DNA of 64,000 nucleotides. Source: Porites lobata (Eukaryota; Cnidaria; Anthozoa; Scleractinia; Poritidae). Every line of letters begins with the position of its first letter. Position 1 is the stretch's first letter. Location: the NCBI GenBank assembly GCA_942486035.1, contig CALNXK010000180.1:135001-199000 (forward strand), in the 5' to 3' direction. This document shows positions 22,034-34,575 of the stretch, piece by piece. Position numbers and translations under genes: made by a program. The notes below the pieces were generated by a model. The model was given only the letters and a program-made list of their open reading frames with translations, was not told the DNA's origin and made no database searches.

Positions 22034-25000
22034 ATGGCAAACCAGCGTCACAACGGACTAAGAGAAGACAACACTTCCAGCTGCAGTTATACTATTTCGT
22101 TCGTGATTGGTTTACTGTGTATTTTAATTGGTGTGGTGTTGGTTGTTGTAGGATCCGTGAGGTTACAGTCTGCGAAAAAACCATGCGGCCAAGAAGATCC
22201 TACCGCTGCGCGTAGAACTTCGCCGTCGACACAGAAAGGAACTTGCAAATACTCCGCTGAAGCCGTGCGCGTTGGTTTGCCTGGGTTACTGGAAGAAGTG
22301 AAAAAGGCATACTTCGAATACAATCCTAATAATGTTGCATGGCACCCTGATAAACGCAGAGGAGGAATTGTCGAAGTCGTCGAATATGTGAAAACAAGGT
22401 GTGTGGATATCGATGATGTAGAAAATGTAACTCATTACCTACTGATTATGGCAAATCACACTGATATTTTATAGGTCGGTTGAACCCCGCGTTAATCCCC
22501 AAATTCATGTTGCCATTACTAAATGTAGCATTGCTCCTTTTAAATTTTAATTTGTGTGCTATTACAGGGAGCGAAACAATGTTCCGTTTTATGATCTGTG
22601 AGGTGACAGCTCATTGACTTGCGTCTTTAGGCTCTCCACATCCAATTATAATTTGACACTTTGCCGAGTTTATAACAAGTAAACCCTACACTGTGTATAA
22701 GTGCAAAACTTTATCTTTCGCAAAGATGGTTTTAGAATATTTCATATTAATGGCTTTAAAGATAAAAACTGTGACTTTAATATCTTATTGCTAAGGCAAA
22801 GAATTATTTTCTCGCGGACGAAAGGTGAGACATGATGAGCGCGCTGTTGGCAGCTTACGTGATCGATGTCATAGCCGTTTCCTTGTGAAGAGAAAGAAAG
22901 CAGATCAAACTGATACGGAAAATCGGATTTCACTATCGTATTAGCATCAAGAAAAGTGATGCGGTTTGTAGGAAAAAATTCTGTTGCAACAGATAAAAAG
23001 ATTGGAACGCAAGCGACGAGAAACGGGTCGCAGTTGTTTGAAGAACTTTTGAGCCACCCTTCTTTCATTCACCTTGTAGAGCTTATCGTCACTCCCGGCT
23101 CACTGCAATTGAACCCTTGCGACGAAAACATTACAGTTTAACCTATCCACAATGGCCACCTTGGGGACAGAAGAAAGTGGCCATTGTAGAGAGGTTCAAA
23201 CAAGAGCCAATGTATGGACTGTCCGCCAACAAAAGCGGCGTTGGTGAAAGTTCCACTGTATTGTTAACACCTTTGGGAGATCGTGATAGCGAGAAGAACT
23301 TTTTATTAAGGACCTCAGGGCGGCTACTTACGGACTGTACGTTATTTATTGCTAAGGGGGGAGGGGGGCACGAGTTTTTAAAAACTTTACCCCCCTTCTA
23401 AACACCGCCCTCTCTTCGAATTCCCCTTAGCCATAAATAATGTCAACAGAGAATGGGCTAAGAGATTAGCTTGCGAATACAGCCGTTTTTCCTAGCTCCT
23501 CGCCGCCAGGGACGTTTCGCCAGGCGAAAGGTCCTTTGCGGCGAGGAGCAAACGGCTTTATTCGCAGGTACTAAGAGATCGAATCCCCCATACATTTTCT
23601 CTCTTGATAATGTACTGTCCCTTCAACGGAGTTTGAAGTATATCGTTTCAGGGACCGCGGAACAGTTTTCCAAAGGGAGGCTGAGTAAGCTCTGCTTTCT
23701 ATTTTTCTATATGGCCGGGAGCAAAGTCTTCATTTGAAAAGCAGGGGTGCTAAAGCCTCTCAGCCCGCCACCCCCGTTTCTTCCCTTTGGATTAGCCTGG
23801 GGGAATTCTAGAACCAGAAACACCTGTGAACGCAAAACCACAACGACAAACCAGTGAGGGTAAAATCTTGAGTACCGAATTTTAAACTTAAAACAGTACA
23901 CTGATCCTTACGGCAGGAAAAGTGATAGAAAAAATAAAGAAAGAAAACAAAAATAACCTGGTGACCACTTTATTTTTGTTTTCTTTCTTTCTTTCCTTCT
24001 TTTTTTTTTTCACTTTTCCTGCCGTAGGGATCAGTTTGCTGTTTTAAGTTAAAAATTTGGAATTCTAGTACTAATATCCGAAAAGGATCAGCCAATATAC
24101 CCCCAAATTCCCAAAATGTTTTTGACGTATAAGAAATTAAAGAATATTTTATTTTCCTTCCTTTCCTCACATTTTATTTTTCTTTTAATTGGCCCGCCTA
24201 GATTAGCAATGGCTATTTTGCCGGCCACTCTATTGAAAGTTGATCGTATATCCAAACTCAGTATTGGCAAGAGATCATAATACGACTCAGCTGTAAGATA
24301 CCTTATACCCAATTTTATAAGAAAAAACATGTATACCCTTAAACCCAAAACCCTGGGCATCTGTGTCCGGGGCTCCCCGACAGTGAGCTACTTATATAAA
24401 CAAATCGACGTTCAAACCCAAGCAGAAAAGACTAGCACGAAAACGCACTGTATTCGCGGACAACTGACAGGAATAGAGTCTGTGGCAGCAAGCTGGTTAT
24501 AAGTTTGCGTGTTCGTCTCTTCTTTGTTTGCAGAGCTTAAGGCTACAATTACTAATATCTCTAATGGAAGATCTAACGAGCTTAGGGGTGGTCGGATTTC
24601 CCACATGCAAGAATGATCCGTTTCGGAAATAAGAGGTGGATGAAGGGTTGAGAGCACGGGAGAGTTGTAGTGATGCTAAATAAAAAAAAAATCACGCGAG
24701 ACTTTTGTATGTCCCCGCCCGCCCGCTCGTGACGTGTGTGACATAATGGTAACGAGGATAGTAATCTACTCACAGTGGACGCTCGCTTAATAAAGGCCTT
24801 GTCAGATGTAGGCGATTTTTCCTTGAGTTGATTTCTCGGGGACCGCACTCAAGTTAAGAAAGAAAAAGAAAACTTCGTCGTCGCTTGTTTACATCCTCTG
24901 GAAAACGTGAAATTAGGTATTTTCATGTCGTAGCCGTGCAGTTACGGCAAAGAAATGCTTGATGCAAGGGCAAAGTTGTTGCTTTGCTTAATAAATATAG

Positions 25001-28000
25001 TGCTTTTTTGACCTATTTTTTGAAGTCCTCGTTGCCGTCGCCGTCGCCGTCGTCGTTGTTAAAGTAAACAAAATAAAAAAGCTGAGCTATTTAGCCCGTG
25101 ATGATTTTTTAGAACCTGCTTTCCCACAGGTATGCCCCTTATGATCCAGCGCCAGCAGCTCTCAAGCGCATGACAGACGCTTCTTTTGCTCTTTTGGACA
25201 AACTACAAAACCTTCAAGTGAATGCCACAAAGCTGAAACCAAGAGAAGGAAAAGCCTTATCGCAGGTACGGTAAAACAATCATCGATGATTAATCACTTT
25301 GCGTGGGCTTCTTAGCCTCCCACGCAGGCGTTTTTAGGGGAGCTCGTTTTGCATCCTGTGGGGAAGGATGAAAAACGAGCTCCCCTAAAAACGCCTGCGT
25401 GGGAGGCTATGGGCTTCTGGAGTCGAGAGGAAAATAACAACTCCGCTCTCTATTTTAGTAGACTTTGAAAATCCTTTCACAGCTAGCACCAACTGCAAAC
25501 ACCCCATTAAAAGTTTTGTTACTGGCTAGAAATGGACAGCGTGTGGAGTGGAAAGATCTTCAATTTTTTTTGTCGTTTATAATTTTTTTTGTGCTTTTCC
25601 GTTTTTGTACCCTTTTACAGCAAGCACCAAACACCCCCTTCAAAGTTTTGTCATCGGCTGGAAACTTACAACTTGTGCATGGAAAGATCGTCAATATCCA
25701 TTGTGCACCGCCACGTTATTCACTGATAATTGTCTCAGAAGCAGCAGTTAGCAGGCTTCTTGTCTTATTTTCGCGGGTTCTCTAAAACTGTCAATGAACT
25801 GGAAAATGAAAAAAAATGGAAAATGAAGGACTGAACGAACTTAATCGAAACTCTCGCTTTGTTCGATGACCGAACACGAATCGAACAGTTGATTTTCATA
25901 GGTACAACGGTGAGCGATCAATGATAACAATGATCAAATAATTTCGTTGAAATGAAATAAAAACTTTATAAACTTTCTCTCCGAACTTGTACTCAAGTCC
26001 AAGGTCGAGCGTGCAAACAACCGCTTGAAATAGTAGAGCGTTCTCTTATCTCAGTTTATAGTGGTGTGTGCAGCTGAGAGGATAAGATAAACCCGGGGGA
26101 TTTCACTTATGATAGCATATTAGAAGTTATCTGTATTTATTGGCAAGTATGTCGCTTATCACTGGCACACCAACTGTTGATGTTGGAACGAAGACTGCAA
26201 ATTGTTTTCTATAGAAACAACACCACAGATCGAAGATTCTGTGCCGTATTGGAAACTTAAAGGGGCTAAGCCACGCTATAATTTGCTGTCTTTTTAAAAA
26301 GCTAAGACTTTGCTCGCATAAATTGAATTCTAAGAGAATAATGGTATACTTTTCTTATTTACGACTATAGTTAGGTATTGAAACTGTTTCCTGCCGTCAG
26401 TTGCAACCGATGAAAAGGATGGACATAGATTTAAACTTGAAAAGAATAGGCTAACGTTTTCGAGTTTTAATGCTATGCCTACAAAAATCACCCAAAGAAA
26501 ATATCTTGGTTAGTGCTCCCTGGTGAAATTTGTAATTTGTTATAAATTAACCGCGGCAGTGTTAGCTCAGTCGGTAGAGCGTGTAACTGCAGAGCGGGAG
26601 GTCGAGGGTTCGATTCCCGGGGCCGGACCAATACTCAGGGTTTTAAAATAACTGAAAAAAGAAGGTACTACCTTTGTACTGCAAGCTGCTAGACCTTCGC
26701 GTGGCTCGGATGACCACGTAAAATGGATGACCGCGGTCCCCTCTCCAGTAAGGGACGTAAAAACAGTGTCCTCAATTAGTACCTTCGTGCTAAATACCTT
26801 GACACTCAAATAAAGTGCTTTTTTTATATCTTCTTCATAAATCTACAGGAGCATTTGTGTACGGATAAAGACACTAAGAAATTGCTTCAGCTCAAACTTG
26901 ACCTACAACCACAATATCTTCGTGACATAGCCACTTAAAGGAAAGGTTTTCACTCTGGTTTGGCCAAGGAGAGAGATATATTGGGGTTTAAAAAAAAAGC
27001 GGAGGATGATTTGAATAAACAGGTCACTATCAAAGTTTTAATAGCACAGACTCTTGATACCCTCTTTTAATGCTGATGGAGTCATGGAGACTGCCTCTTT
27101 TGTTATCTATTCCTCATAGAGCCTTATGCTTCGTTTTTATCTTTAATTCCAACAGGCAAAGCACTTTCTGCAGCACGTATTTGGCAGGCCTTATGACGTC
27201 AACTATTACGCTGGTGACTGGTTGATGGGACCAAACTACTTCTGCTGGCAACCAATATGTTACATGGCTTATGGTATTAATGCATTCGCGTGGCACGTGA
27301 AGCCGCACACTTACTCGGATGTGCAACACGTGATTGACAAAATCATGAAACACAAGGAAACTATAGAACGATACAGGTTCGTCGCCTTTCAGATGGCTCA
27401 CAACATCTTCCAGCTCAGTTTTTTTCTTGCATGACCTTATCAGTTTTTTTATAATAACTTCTAGTGGGGCTAATTTAAAATTATTTTAACTCCAAAAAGG
27501 AGTTTTTTTTTTTATCCTATGACCTCCATTTCACACCAAACATCAAAATTACAAGTAACCCCATTTCGGAGTAATTTTAACTCCAAGACTGGGAGTAAAA
27601 AGAACTCTTTTTCAGGAGTAAAAATGACCCCAAATTCGGACTTAAATTAGGAGTTAAAATAACCCCAAAAAAGGGGTTATCCTGTACCTAAAATTTTTAC
27701 TCCATTTTTGGAGTTATAATAACTCCCTAAAAATTACGGTGCATCAGAATTACAATATGATGAAAGCACAAAAGCAGATTTTGTCAGGCCCAAGGATGTC
27801 TTTGGGGATCTTACGAAACTACGACGGCAACAGAAACGCCCAGAACGCAATAGGTTTAGGAAGCGAAACAACAACATTGCACTTGTACCACGCTTTTTGT
27901 TAATTTCTTTATCGTCCCTGCATAACTACGTAGTGAAATAACCAAATTTTAGGGTTACTTGAAAACGGGAGCGGCAAGGCCATAGAATTTTACTTTCTCT

Positions 28001-31000
28001 GTTCGAATTTGGATGTGACTCCCTCCCTTTAGCTCGAACCTAATTCCCCCATTTTTTAGGATCAGCAATGTCGAGAGCGTATTATATGAAAAAGAGAAGG
28101 ATGGTAAATTTTAAAAGATGGTGATAATTCATTGAGATATATTTGCCGAGCTTAAAATTCAACATCTCTCTTTGTTTCATGTTGGTTTGAGTTTGCTATT
28201 TGACTGTTAAGCTTTTTTTTATGAATAATAGGTGTAAAATTTGTTTATTTTTTCCCGTCAGAGATAACATTGCCCTTGGTGTCCAAGTTGGTATGGTTCG
28301 TTCATCTATTGAATGTAAAGCAGGCCTGGACGCTTTTAAGGAAAAGTACCCAAAAGTTGCCCATGGAGATACCCCCGAGAGTGTCCTGGAGGAGTGGTAC
28401 ACTAAACTTTATTTAAAACCACAATACCTAGCAAGACTTGAACGAGGAGTGAATAAGCGCTGGCAGAAAGAACATGGAGGCCAGAATGTAACAAAATCCA
28501 TAAAGCAAGCTTTGGTAAATGGTTTGGGCAAGCCTTTACTGAACTTGATTCAATGGCTGGAAAACGAGCATAGTCGTCACTGCCTGCCTGATGACGTGGC
28601 CAGTGGTCTTGCTAATTTACCCGTTGACTTCGTGTATACTGATGGTATTCCTGATAAAAAGAACAGGACAACCAAGGTTCTACCTGGAACGAGAAAGAGG
28701 CTAAATGGAATGGAAACGTACAGCCAGATTTTATCTTTCTTTACAACCATTAATATAACAGCTGAAGAGTTATACAAAGAGGGAAAAGCACAGCTCGATA
28801 ACTTTATGCCTCTGGTAAGTTTGATATTCACAGCTTCCGAATGCCGATAATTATGCTAATTATGCTAGTTTTGTAAATTATTCTCATTTTAGCAAAGAAT
28901 TCCAAAATAAGGCTTTTAGTTTTGACTTTAAACTTGGTAAAAACACCTAAAAAAGTATCCTTTAAACAAGTAAATGACAAACACATTTACCCTATTGACA
29001 TCTAGAAACTTTAAGACTGCATAATCAGTCATTGTCTGACAACTATGCACCCTCGTACCCGGTGTTTTCGTTCCCCTTTACCAGCGCTCGTCAAGTCAGC
29101 ATGCGCAGTAAGGGACGAAGACTCGAGGTACGAGATTGACAACTATGGATAACCGACCTAGTTATGCGCATGCGTTGAGTGACTTTATAAGAGTCCTTCA
29201 CCACTTCATGTGGGACCAAGGTCCTATGAATGTACCAATAAGCAAACAAAAATTGATTTTGTAACTTAAGATCGCCTCTAACACTGATCCCGCGAAAAAA
29301 AATGGTTGCATGGGCAATAGTAAATGACAAAAGTGCAAATTATTCCAGCACTGAGTGCTTTTTTCGAAAAATGGGTGAAAAACAGGTGACGAATTATGCC
29401 AAAAATTATGTTAGCACAATCTGTCAAAGCCTAGTTATTTCAGCCTTCTCAGTGCACTTATGTCCAGGATAAAACAGACGCAAAATTTACGAAATTGATA
29501 ACTTTTCGCGATGGCTACAAGAGAACTTTATTTTTGCGTTCAGCCCAAGCGACTATCATGCTACTACGAAAAATAGTAATTTGGCTTGTTGAAATTCCTC
29601 CTTTTTTCACGATGTTTACTGGGTAGTAGTTTATGCCTTTTTTGGCGTTTCCACCTTTTGCATATTTATCCCGCGCTTTTTATGGGTTAAGCAATTCTAG
29701 TGTAAAACTAGGGTTTTTCTGTGCGCCGGCACGAAACCCAGACCGGATACGGTTTCTGTTCACACATAAGAACGGTGATTTCGGCGCGATAATCTATCCT
29801 ATATAGTGTGAACACAACCTAAGCGATTTCTGATCGTTTTATTCAATTTTTTTCCCCTTTTTTGGTAGGTGTATAAAATTGCAAAGCTCGTTACCGGCAT
29901 AAACAAGAGAGCTAAAGCGGTAGAAGCTTTTAAAATTCGTCTGAATTCCTCCGACCAATGGCATAATACAGCTCCATTTCCCGCCAACGAGAGTGACGCG
30001 AACGCGCACAAGAAATGCAAGAGTCCATCCTCTGCCAAAGTCTACTGTCCGCGTCGTTGGGCCGCCATTCAAAGCTGGATCAAGTACATACAGACGGTCA
30101 TGAGTATGATCTATCCCAAGATTCAACCGCTGTTTTACTTCACTGGTCCCAAGACCACTGCTGCTAACTGTCCTATTCGAATGAAGCCGCATTACAATCC
30201 TTCAAATGGTGCCATGTTCTTCTCGCCAAGCAACGCTAATTGCACAAACCCGACTTACTTCGGGCTTCCGTTTTTTCTGAAGGAATATGGCCCTAAGTTC
30301 CAGGAGTGGTCGGTGATCGGGCACGAGTCGCGACCAGGGCACCACACCCAGATGCAAGGTGACTAATGAGCCTCTTATTCTCAGTTACAGCACTGTTCAC
30401 TTGTCAGCATTAAGCTTTACAACGGTTACAATTTCCACCAAAGCCAAATAAGATAATAACGTGGTTAATTCGTCAGCAGCATTTAGTGCACTGAGTTGAG
30501 TTATATGAAGAGGCACTGCAATCACACAAAAATTTCGATCACATTAAGTATAGTTTGCACGTGAACAAGTAAAACATTTGGGGTAAATATTCTTCGTTTT
30601 TTAAGCTAAGTACGTGAAAGTATTTACACCTCCACTGAATAAACGTTTATCGAAACGACCGGTAGCAAGTACATACTTATCGTGGCCTCTGGGGAGCTAA
30701 AGTTTCTGTTAAGCGCCCTGGGTGATATCATGACTTCTTTGTTTACCAGGTCTGGTGGAAAATTTTCGTGACAAGTGTGATGGCGTCCCTAGGTGGCTTG
30801 ACAAGGAGACGTCGTATGTAGCTTTCCAAGAGGGCTGGGCCCTTTATGCCGAGAACCCGCTACTTTCCGATGATACTAATCTGTACGATGACGATCTTCT
30901 TCAGAAGTATGGTATGGTAAAATGGCAGGTATGCTCAGTACCAACAGGAAGAAAAACTACTTCCTCTAAGTAAACACCTTCTTTGGGTAGAGAGCGAGCC

Positions 31001-32380
31001 AAGATACAAACAAGAGTCGGAGAAGGCTAGAGTCACTGAACTTGGTTAACGACGTGTGAAAGAATGATAGCGGTTAAGTTTGAGAGTAATAAGACCCAAT
31101 CCATATTTCTTTCTAAGCTTATGCTTATCAATATGTCCTAGGCTTACACTGTAAAACACAAACCTTAAGACTTTTGTTAATTTTCATATCAAATTTCCAT
31201 TCGTACCATCTACAGTTCGAGTGCAGTGTATGGAGTTTGCAATCAGTATTCTCACTGACCTCTTGTTCGACGGTCAATCATCTCCAAATTATACAAATGT
31301 TAATTGAAGAAGGGGGTAAGCCGTTCGAGAACGTCATATCGGATGCTTTCTACTAAGTATGTGCATTTTTTCCTGACTGACTTGTTTTCTTAGGTATGGC
31401 GTGCCGTAAGGCTGGTTGTTGATACTGGGCTGCATTACAGAGGAATGACAAGGTAATAGCTGTGTTTCTTGCGCTTCATTGATCGTGCTTATAAACTTCC
31501 CCGTGTGATATTTCATAGAGTTTTTAGGAACACCCTTCAACTTAAGGAGCCTGTTGCACTATTCTACGCTTGTGAGTTTTTTTTTGTTTCTGATTCGGTC
31601 GAACAATTAAGTTGGCTGCCCCTGGCTGTGGTGGATTTATACTTTCAAAACCGTAAACTCCCCTGTTCCGATTATAAGCTCCTCCCAGTCTGTGAGCCAG
31701 ACATTGTAGTACTGTTTACATTGGGAATTACAAAAAAAAATTGTTAATTTCGTCACTAGAGCCTCGCCGGCTTGCCATTAGTCATGCGCAGTAGAGTTAT
31801 GATCATTTATTCATAATAAGTCTTCTTACATGAATCAATACCTGCACAAAGCCAGCGATCAGAGTTTCCTAAGTGAACAAAGGCATTTCTTCTGCTACAC
31901 GTAAATTAGGGAAAGCGGTTTATTGGGCAAAGAGACATTAACCTTCTGCTAAATTTTACATTTTCTTTTTTTGCTAGGTCTCAAGCACTCAAATACTTTG
32001 AAGACTATACTTGGGATAAAACAGATTTCGCAATCAAAGAGGTTACAAGGTACCAGAGTAACCCTGGTCAGGCGACCGCGTACATGCTAGGAAGACTAGC
32101 ACTAGTAAACATGCGTAAGAAGGTCAGGAAGGCACTGGGTAAACATTTTGACTTGCGGGAGTTCCATTATCAGCTTCTGCGTCAGGGCTCGGCTCCTTTG
32201 AGCTATCTTGAAAGTTACATAGACAAATATATTGACTGCTACAAGGGAAAAATAGAACAAGAACTTTGCGATGGTATATCAAGGAATTCAGAGGAAGAAA
32301 AAAATGAGGAAGTGACTATGGACTTTGTAAATCAGGATGAAAATCTTCCACCTCGTCCCACTCAGAGAATTTATGTTTAA
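22034..32380 (+). CDS. Membrane-anchored DUF885-family metallopeptidase-like protein, 8 exons, 801 aa
   Basis: The exons are 22034-22398, 25130-25265, 27156-27376, 28262-28814, 29869-30358, 30750-30928, 31394-31452 and 31978-32380. All junctions are GT-AG, all phases agree, and the total is 2406 nt including TAA. Residues 19-42 form one hydrophobic segment after a short polar N-terminus, so it is probably a type II membrane protein with an outside catalytic part; N-x-S/T sites occur in the ectodomain. Residues about 110-760 look like DUF885, a largely bacterial family thought to be zinc peptidases. The HESRPGHH motif (H577, E578, H583) spans the end of exon 5. FQEGWALYAE follows in exon 6, with E616 the probable third metal ligand. 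'YMLGRLALVNMRKK' in the last exon is also typical. Catalysis is inferred from the motif. The ATG at 22034 was chosen because it directly precedes the anchor; an earlier in-frame ATG at about 21923 would add an unconvincing leader. Confidence 0.9.
23130..23210. repeat. MITE-type dyad (AATGGCCAC) in intron 1
   Basis: AACCTATCCACAATGGCCAC and GTGGCCATTGTAGAGAGGTT are imperfect inverted arms around a short centre. This resembles a very common small element in coral genomes. It has no coding value. Confidence 0.5.
23469..23568. repeat. Foldback repeat in intron 1
   Basis: The nested arms are GCTTGCGAATACAGCCG with CGGCTTTATTCGCAGG, and GCTCCTCGCCGC with GCGGCGAGGAGC, around a loop that holds TTTCGCCAGGCGAAA. 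It belongs to the same family as the hairpin at 18403-18453 and lies in the first intron of the DUF885 gene. Confidence 0.65.
23871..24071. repeat. Long imperfect hairpin in intron 1
   Basis: The left arm begins GTACCGAATTTTAAACTTAA and includes CTGATCCTTACGGCAGGAAA. The right arm mirrors it with TTTCCTGCCGTAGGGATCAG and TTTTAAGTTAAAAATTTGG. The middle is a purine run (AAAGAAAGAAAACAAAAATA) paired with its complement, with a 12-base loop near 23960. The arms are about 90 bp with small gaps. Confidence 0.65.
25028..25060. repeat. (GTC/GCC)n trinucleotide microsatellite
   Basis: GTTGCCGTCGCCGTCGCCGTCGTCGTTGTT is a short imperfect trinucleotide repeat in intron 1, about 70 bases before exon 2 of the DUF885 gene. 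Confidence 0.8.
25313..25409. repeat. Near-perfect 97-nt hairpin in intron 2
   Basis: TAGCCTCCCACGCAGGCG at the left pairs with CGCCTGCGTGGGAGGCTA at the right, and pairing continues through TTTTTAGGGGAGCTCGTTTT and CATCCT/AGGATG. The arms are about 45 bp with one mismatch and a loop of about 7 bases. It starts 48 bases after exon 2 of the DUF885 gene and would be transcribed with it. The likeliest origin is a MITE; a Dicer substrate is possible. Confidence 0.75.
26245..26545. repeat. Dispersed repeat, copy 1 (ends GTGCTCCCTGGTGAAATTTG)
   Basis: The segment aligns by eye with about 48915-49195, sharing GTTTCCTGCCGTCAGTTGC-like and AAGGATGGACAT sequences and the identical tail TTAGTGCTCCCTGGTGAAAT. 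It lies in intron 2 of the DUF885 gene directly upstream of the SINE. It has no coding frame. Confidence 0.65.
26553..26830 (+). mobile_element. tRNA-derived SINE in intron 2
   Basis: An A box (TAGCTCAGTCGG, 26563-26574) and a B box (GGTTCGATTCC, 26607-26617) have tRNA spacing. The intervening anticodon stem does not pair properly, and no CCA-ready acceptor stem is found. A body of about 200 bp follows, ending near TCAAATAAAGTGC and a T-rich tract. This is a Pol III-type SINE, not a functional tRNA. Confidence 0.75.
26849..26938 (+). CDS. Possible alternative terminal exon of the DUF885 gene
   Basis: After the acceptor AAATCTACAG a phase-0 reading of 29 codons begins EHLCTDKDTKKLLQLKLDL and ends with TAA. 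It is in phase with exon 2 (ending at 25265) and lies just downstream of a SINE. Splicing into it would give a short membrane-anchored product of about 196 aa lacking the peptidase motif. Only phase and splice-site agreement support it. Confidence 0.35.
   Translation, partial: EHLCTDKDTKKLLQLKLDLQPQYLRDIAT
27470..27750. repeat. Degenerate ACTCC/GGAGT palindromic array
   Basis: Over about 280 bp the sequence alternates ACTCC and GGAGT blocks (plus CCCC/GGGG variants) every 15-30 bases, separated by A/T-rich spacers, for example TTTTAACTCCAAAAAGGAG and TTTTTGGAGTTATAATAACTCC. Many local dyads result. It sits in intron 3 of the DUF885 gene. Confidence 0.65.
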
Positions 32381-34575
32381 TTGCGATTTCACGTAGCTGT
32401 GGTAGTTGACCCTGTACAGAAAGTCCGGCGCACGGTTTTGGTGTTCATAGAACTCCAGTTTTTCTGAACGCTCAATACAAGAGCGCTAACTAGTGTCTCG
32501 ACTACAGGTATATAGTGGTGAAAAGTCCAAGCGCTTCTAAGAGACACTTTTGTAAGCGGACGGTTCGACTTAGATCACAGTCAGCAGCCTTCACAAATCC
32601 CCGTATGAACTCCCAAGCGAATTCTGCATTTATACACAGTCGCCGTAAGCGGCCGCGGACACTTGCGATGGGTATGATGTTAACTATTGTTTTGTTCCTA
32701 AACTCCCATGAGCGGATTCGCGTAGAATTAAAAATAAATCTTGTTTTTTGTGGTCTTGTCTTAAAAGCCTGTCGTGGTATACAGTACTTTTCTTTTTTTT
32801 TACTTACCTGTATTGCATATGATAATAAAAAGCTGTCCACTGTCTCTTATCTTGCTAGCGCCCGCTAAAAGAGATTATTCCCATGACCGCCGGCTCCATT
32901 ACGAACAATTTTTCTACTTTCATTCTGAGAGTGTCGGACTAGTGTTTCAAGTGTATAGTATTCAATTTCAGTAAAAATGCTGCTATATTAGCTAATCTTC
33001 ATCATTTCGATTTTCTCCGCTGAAACTTTTGGAATTGGTTCTCAAAGTAAACATATGAATCAGTCGGGTTTATTGTATGTGTTTCACAAAATCTTAAAAA
33101 ATTAAGGCTTCCTTTACCATTCCAACCGACGTTCCCTCAAATGGCTGGAAATCAGGCCCATGGTTAAACTGGTTAAAGTTATACATATAAAATGGCGAGT
33201 TCACTGTGGGAAGCAAGGCCCTTTTTAACTTGAAATACCCTCAAATAATACTGGTCCTTAGACAAAAAGAGCTTTACTTTTCGCAACAAGAAAAGCCATG
33301 TACTCTGAACTGCTTCCGTTGTATGCTATAAATTCCTTTACTATCATCTCGCCCAGTGTTACGAAATCAAAACGAGGCTATATCAAGTTTTATCGGGGCG
33401 AGCTGATCACATGACCACAAGTGATTTCTGTTATTGGAAGATTCAACAAAGATTAACTGGAGTTTTGCGTGGTAATATAACTATTATTAGGAGGTATGGT
33501 TTGCGCATTTTAGGAAATTACTTCCAAAATGCTCGATAACGAGAGGTAAGTGATTAAAAGGAATTTAGTTAAAACAATGTTTAAATTTCAGCAAAAAATA
33601 CCAATGTTAAAAACGCAACCAGTGTATTCATAAACTTTGTTGACGAAGAAAGGAGGATCTTGCAGGATATCTATGATAAGACATGGACCTAGTATGATAG
33701 TTTTTGTTCAGTCAGTTTTCGATTTTCGGGAATAATCTAAACTATAGCCAGTCCAAATTCTTTTAACTGCACTGTGTGGCCAATGTAGTTTGTTTGTTCC
33801 TGAGTCTACCCGCATTAATTGATCGATCATATAAATCAAATTTGAACTAATAACAACTCGTAGCAGATTAAGCTAAACTTTTGATCTTTAAATCCAAGTG
33901 CGTTTAAATGAAAGAAGCATTTGTCAATACTATCATATCGCAAAGTCAGCTGCTACAAGCTGTGTTTCATTCATAAAAGTTTGTCGCCATTTTTATTTTG
34001 CTTTAATCTCCACCTGCTCGTCACCTGCCAGTCGATTTGTCTGTGGACCGAAAGGTCACGTGGGCTGGAAGAGCTACTTTTCCCTTAGCTACTGGTGAGG
34101 TCACAAAAGAAACAATGGGCCATCTCCAAGTTGCCCCAAGCCTCTGTTTCAAAGCGAGGCTAAGTGCGAAGCCATTGATACGAAAGTGAGTTTCATTCTC
34201 ATGCAAATAAAACTCATTTTCACAAGAAAGGTTTTGCACTTAGCATAGTTTTGAAAGTGACAGTTTTGGAACCCCGGAAATGGTGTAGCTATTTGTCAAC
34301 AAGTTTTGTTGAAAAATTATTATAAACCTACGTTTAAGGGCCAGATACAAGGGGACTGCGTATCAATTCATAGCACAACAGTGCTCTAAAAACAACAACA
34401 AAGACAACAGCAATCCTAAGCAGGAGGGAGACTGACTACTTCTAGTTGTATATTGCAGTTTTATGTGGAAATTAAGGTGATGGTTTATATCGGATAACAG
34501 AGCTAACTGCCTCCTGGCCTTGGTACCCATGAGAAGATGTTTGTAAAACTGTTATAAATTAACTGTCTTAGGGCG
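32381..34575. other. Intergenic DNA between the DUF885 and collagen-like genes
   Basis: No exon is supported. A possible polyadenylation signal (AATAAA) for the upstream gene lies in an A-rich stretch near 32735. At about 32460-32770 there is a repeat-like block with a GTAAGCGGCCGCGGACACTT motif. At 34015-34245 there is a dispersed coral-type repeat with CAAAGCGAGGCTAAGTGCGA and TCTCATGCAAATAAAACTCA. Confidence 0.4.

Noticed and set aside
26553..26626. Functional tRNA gene
   Set aside because: A and B boxes are good, but the anticodon and acceptor stems do not pair and a SINE body follows.
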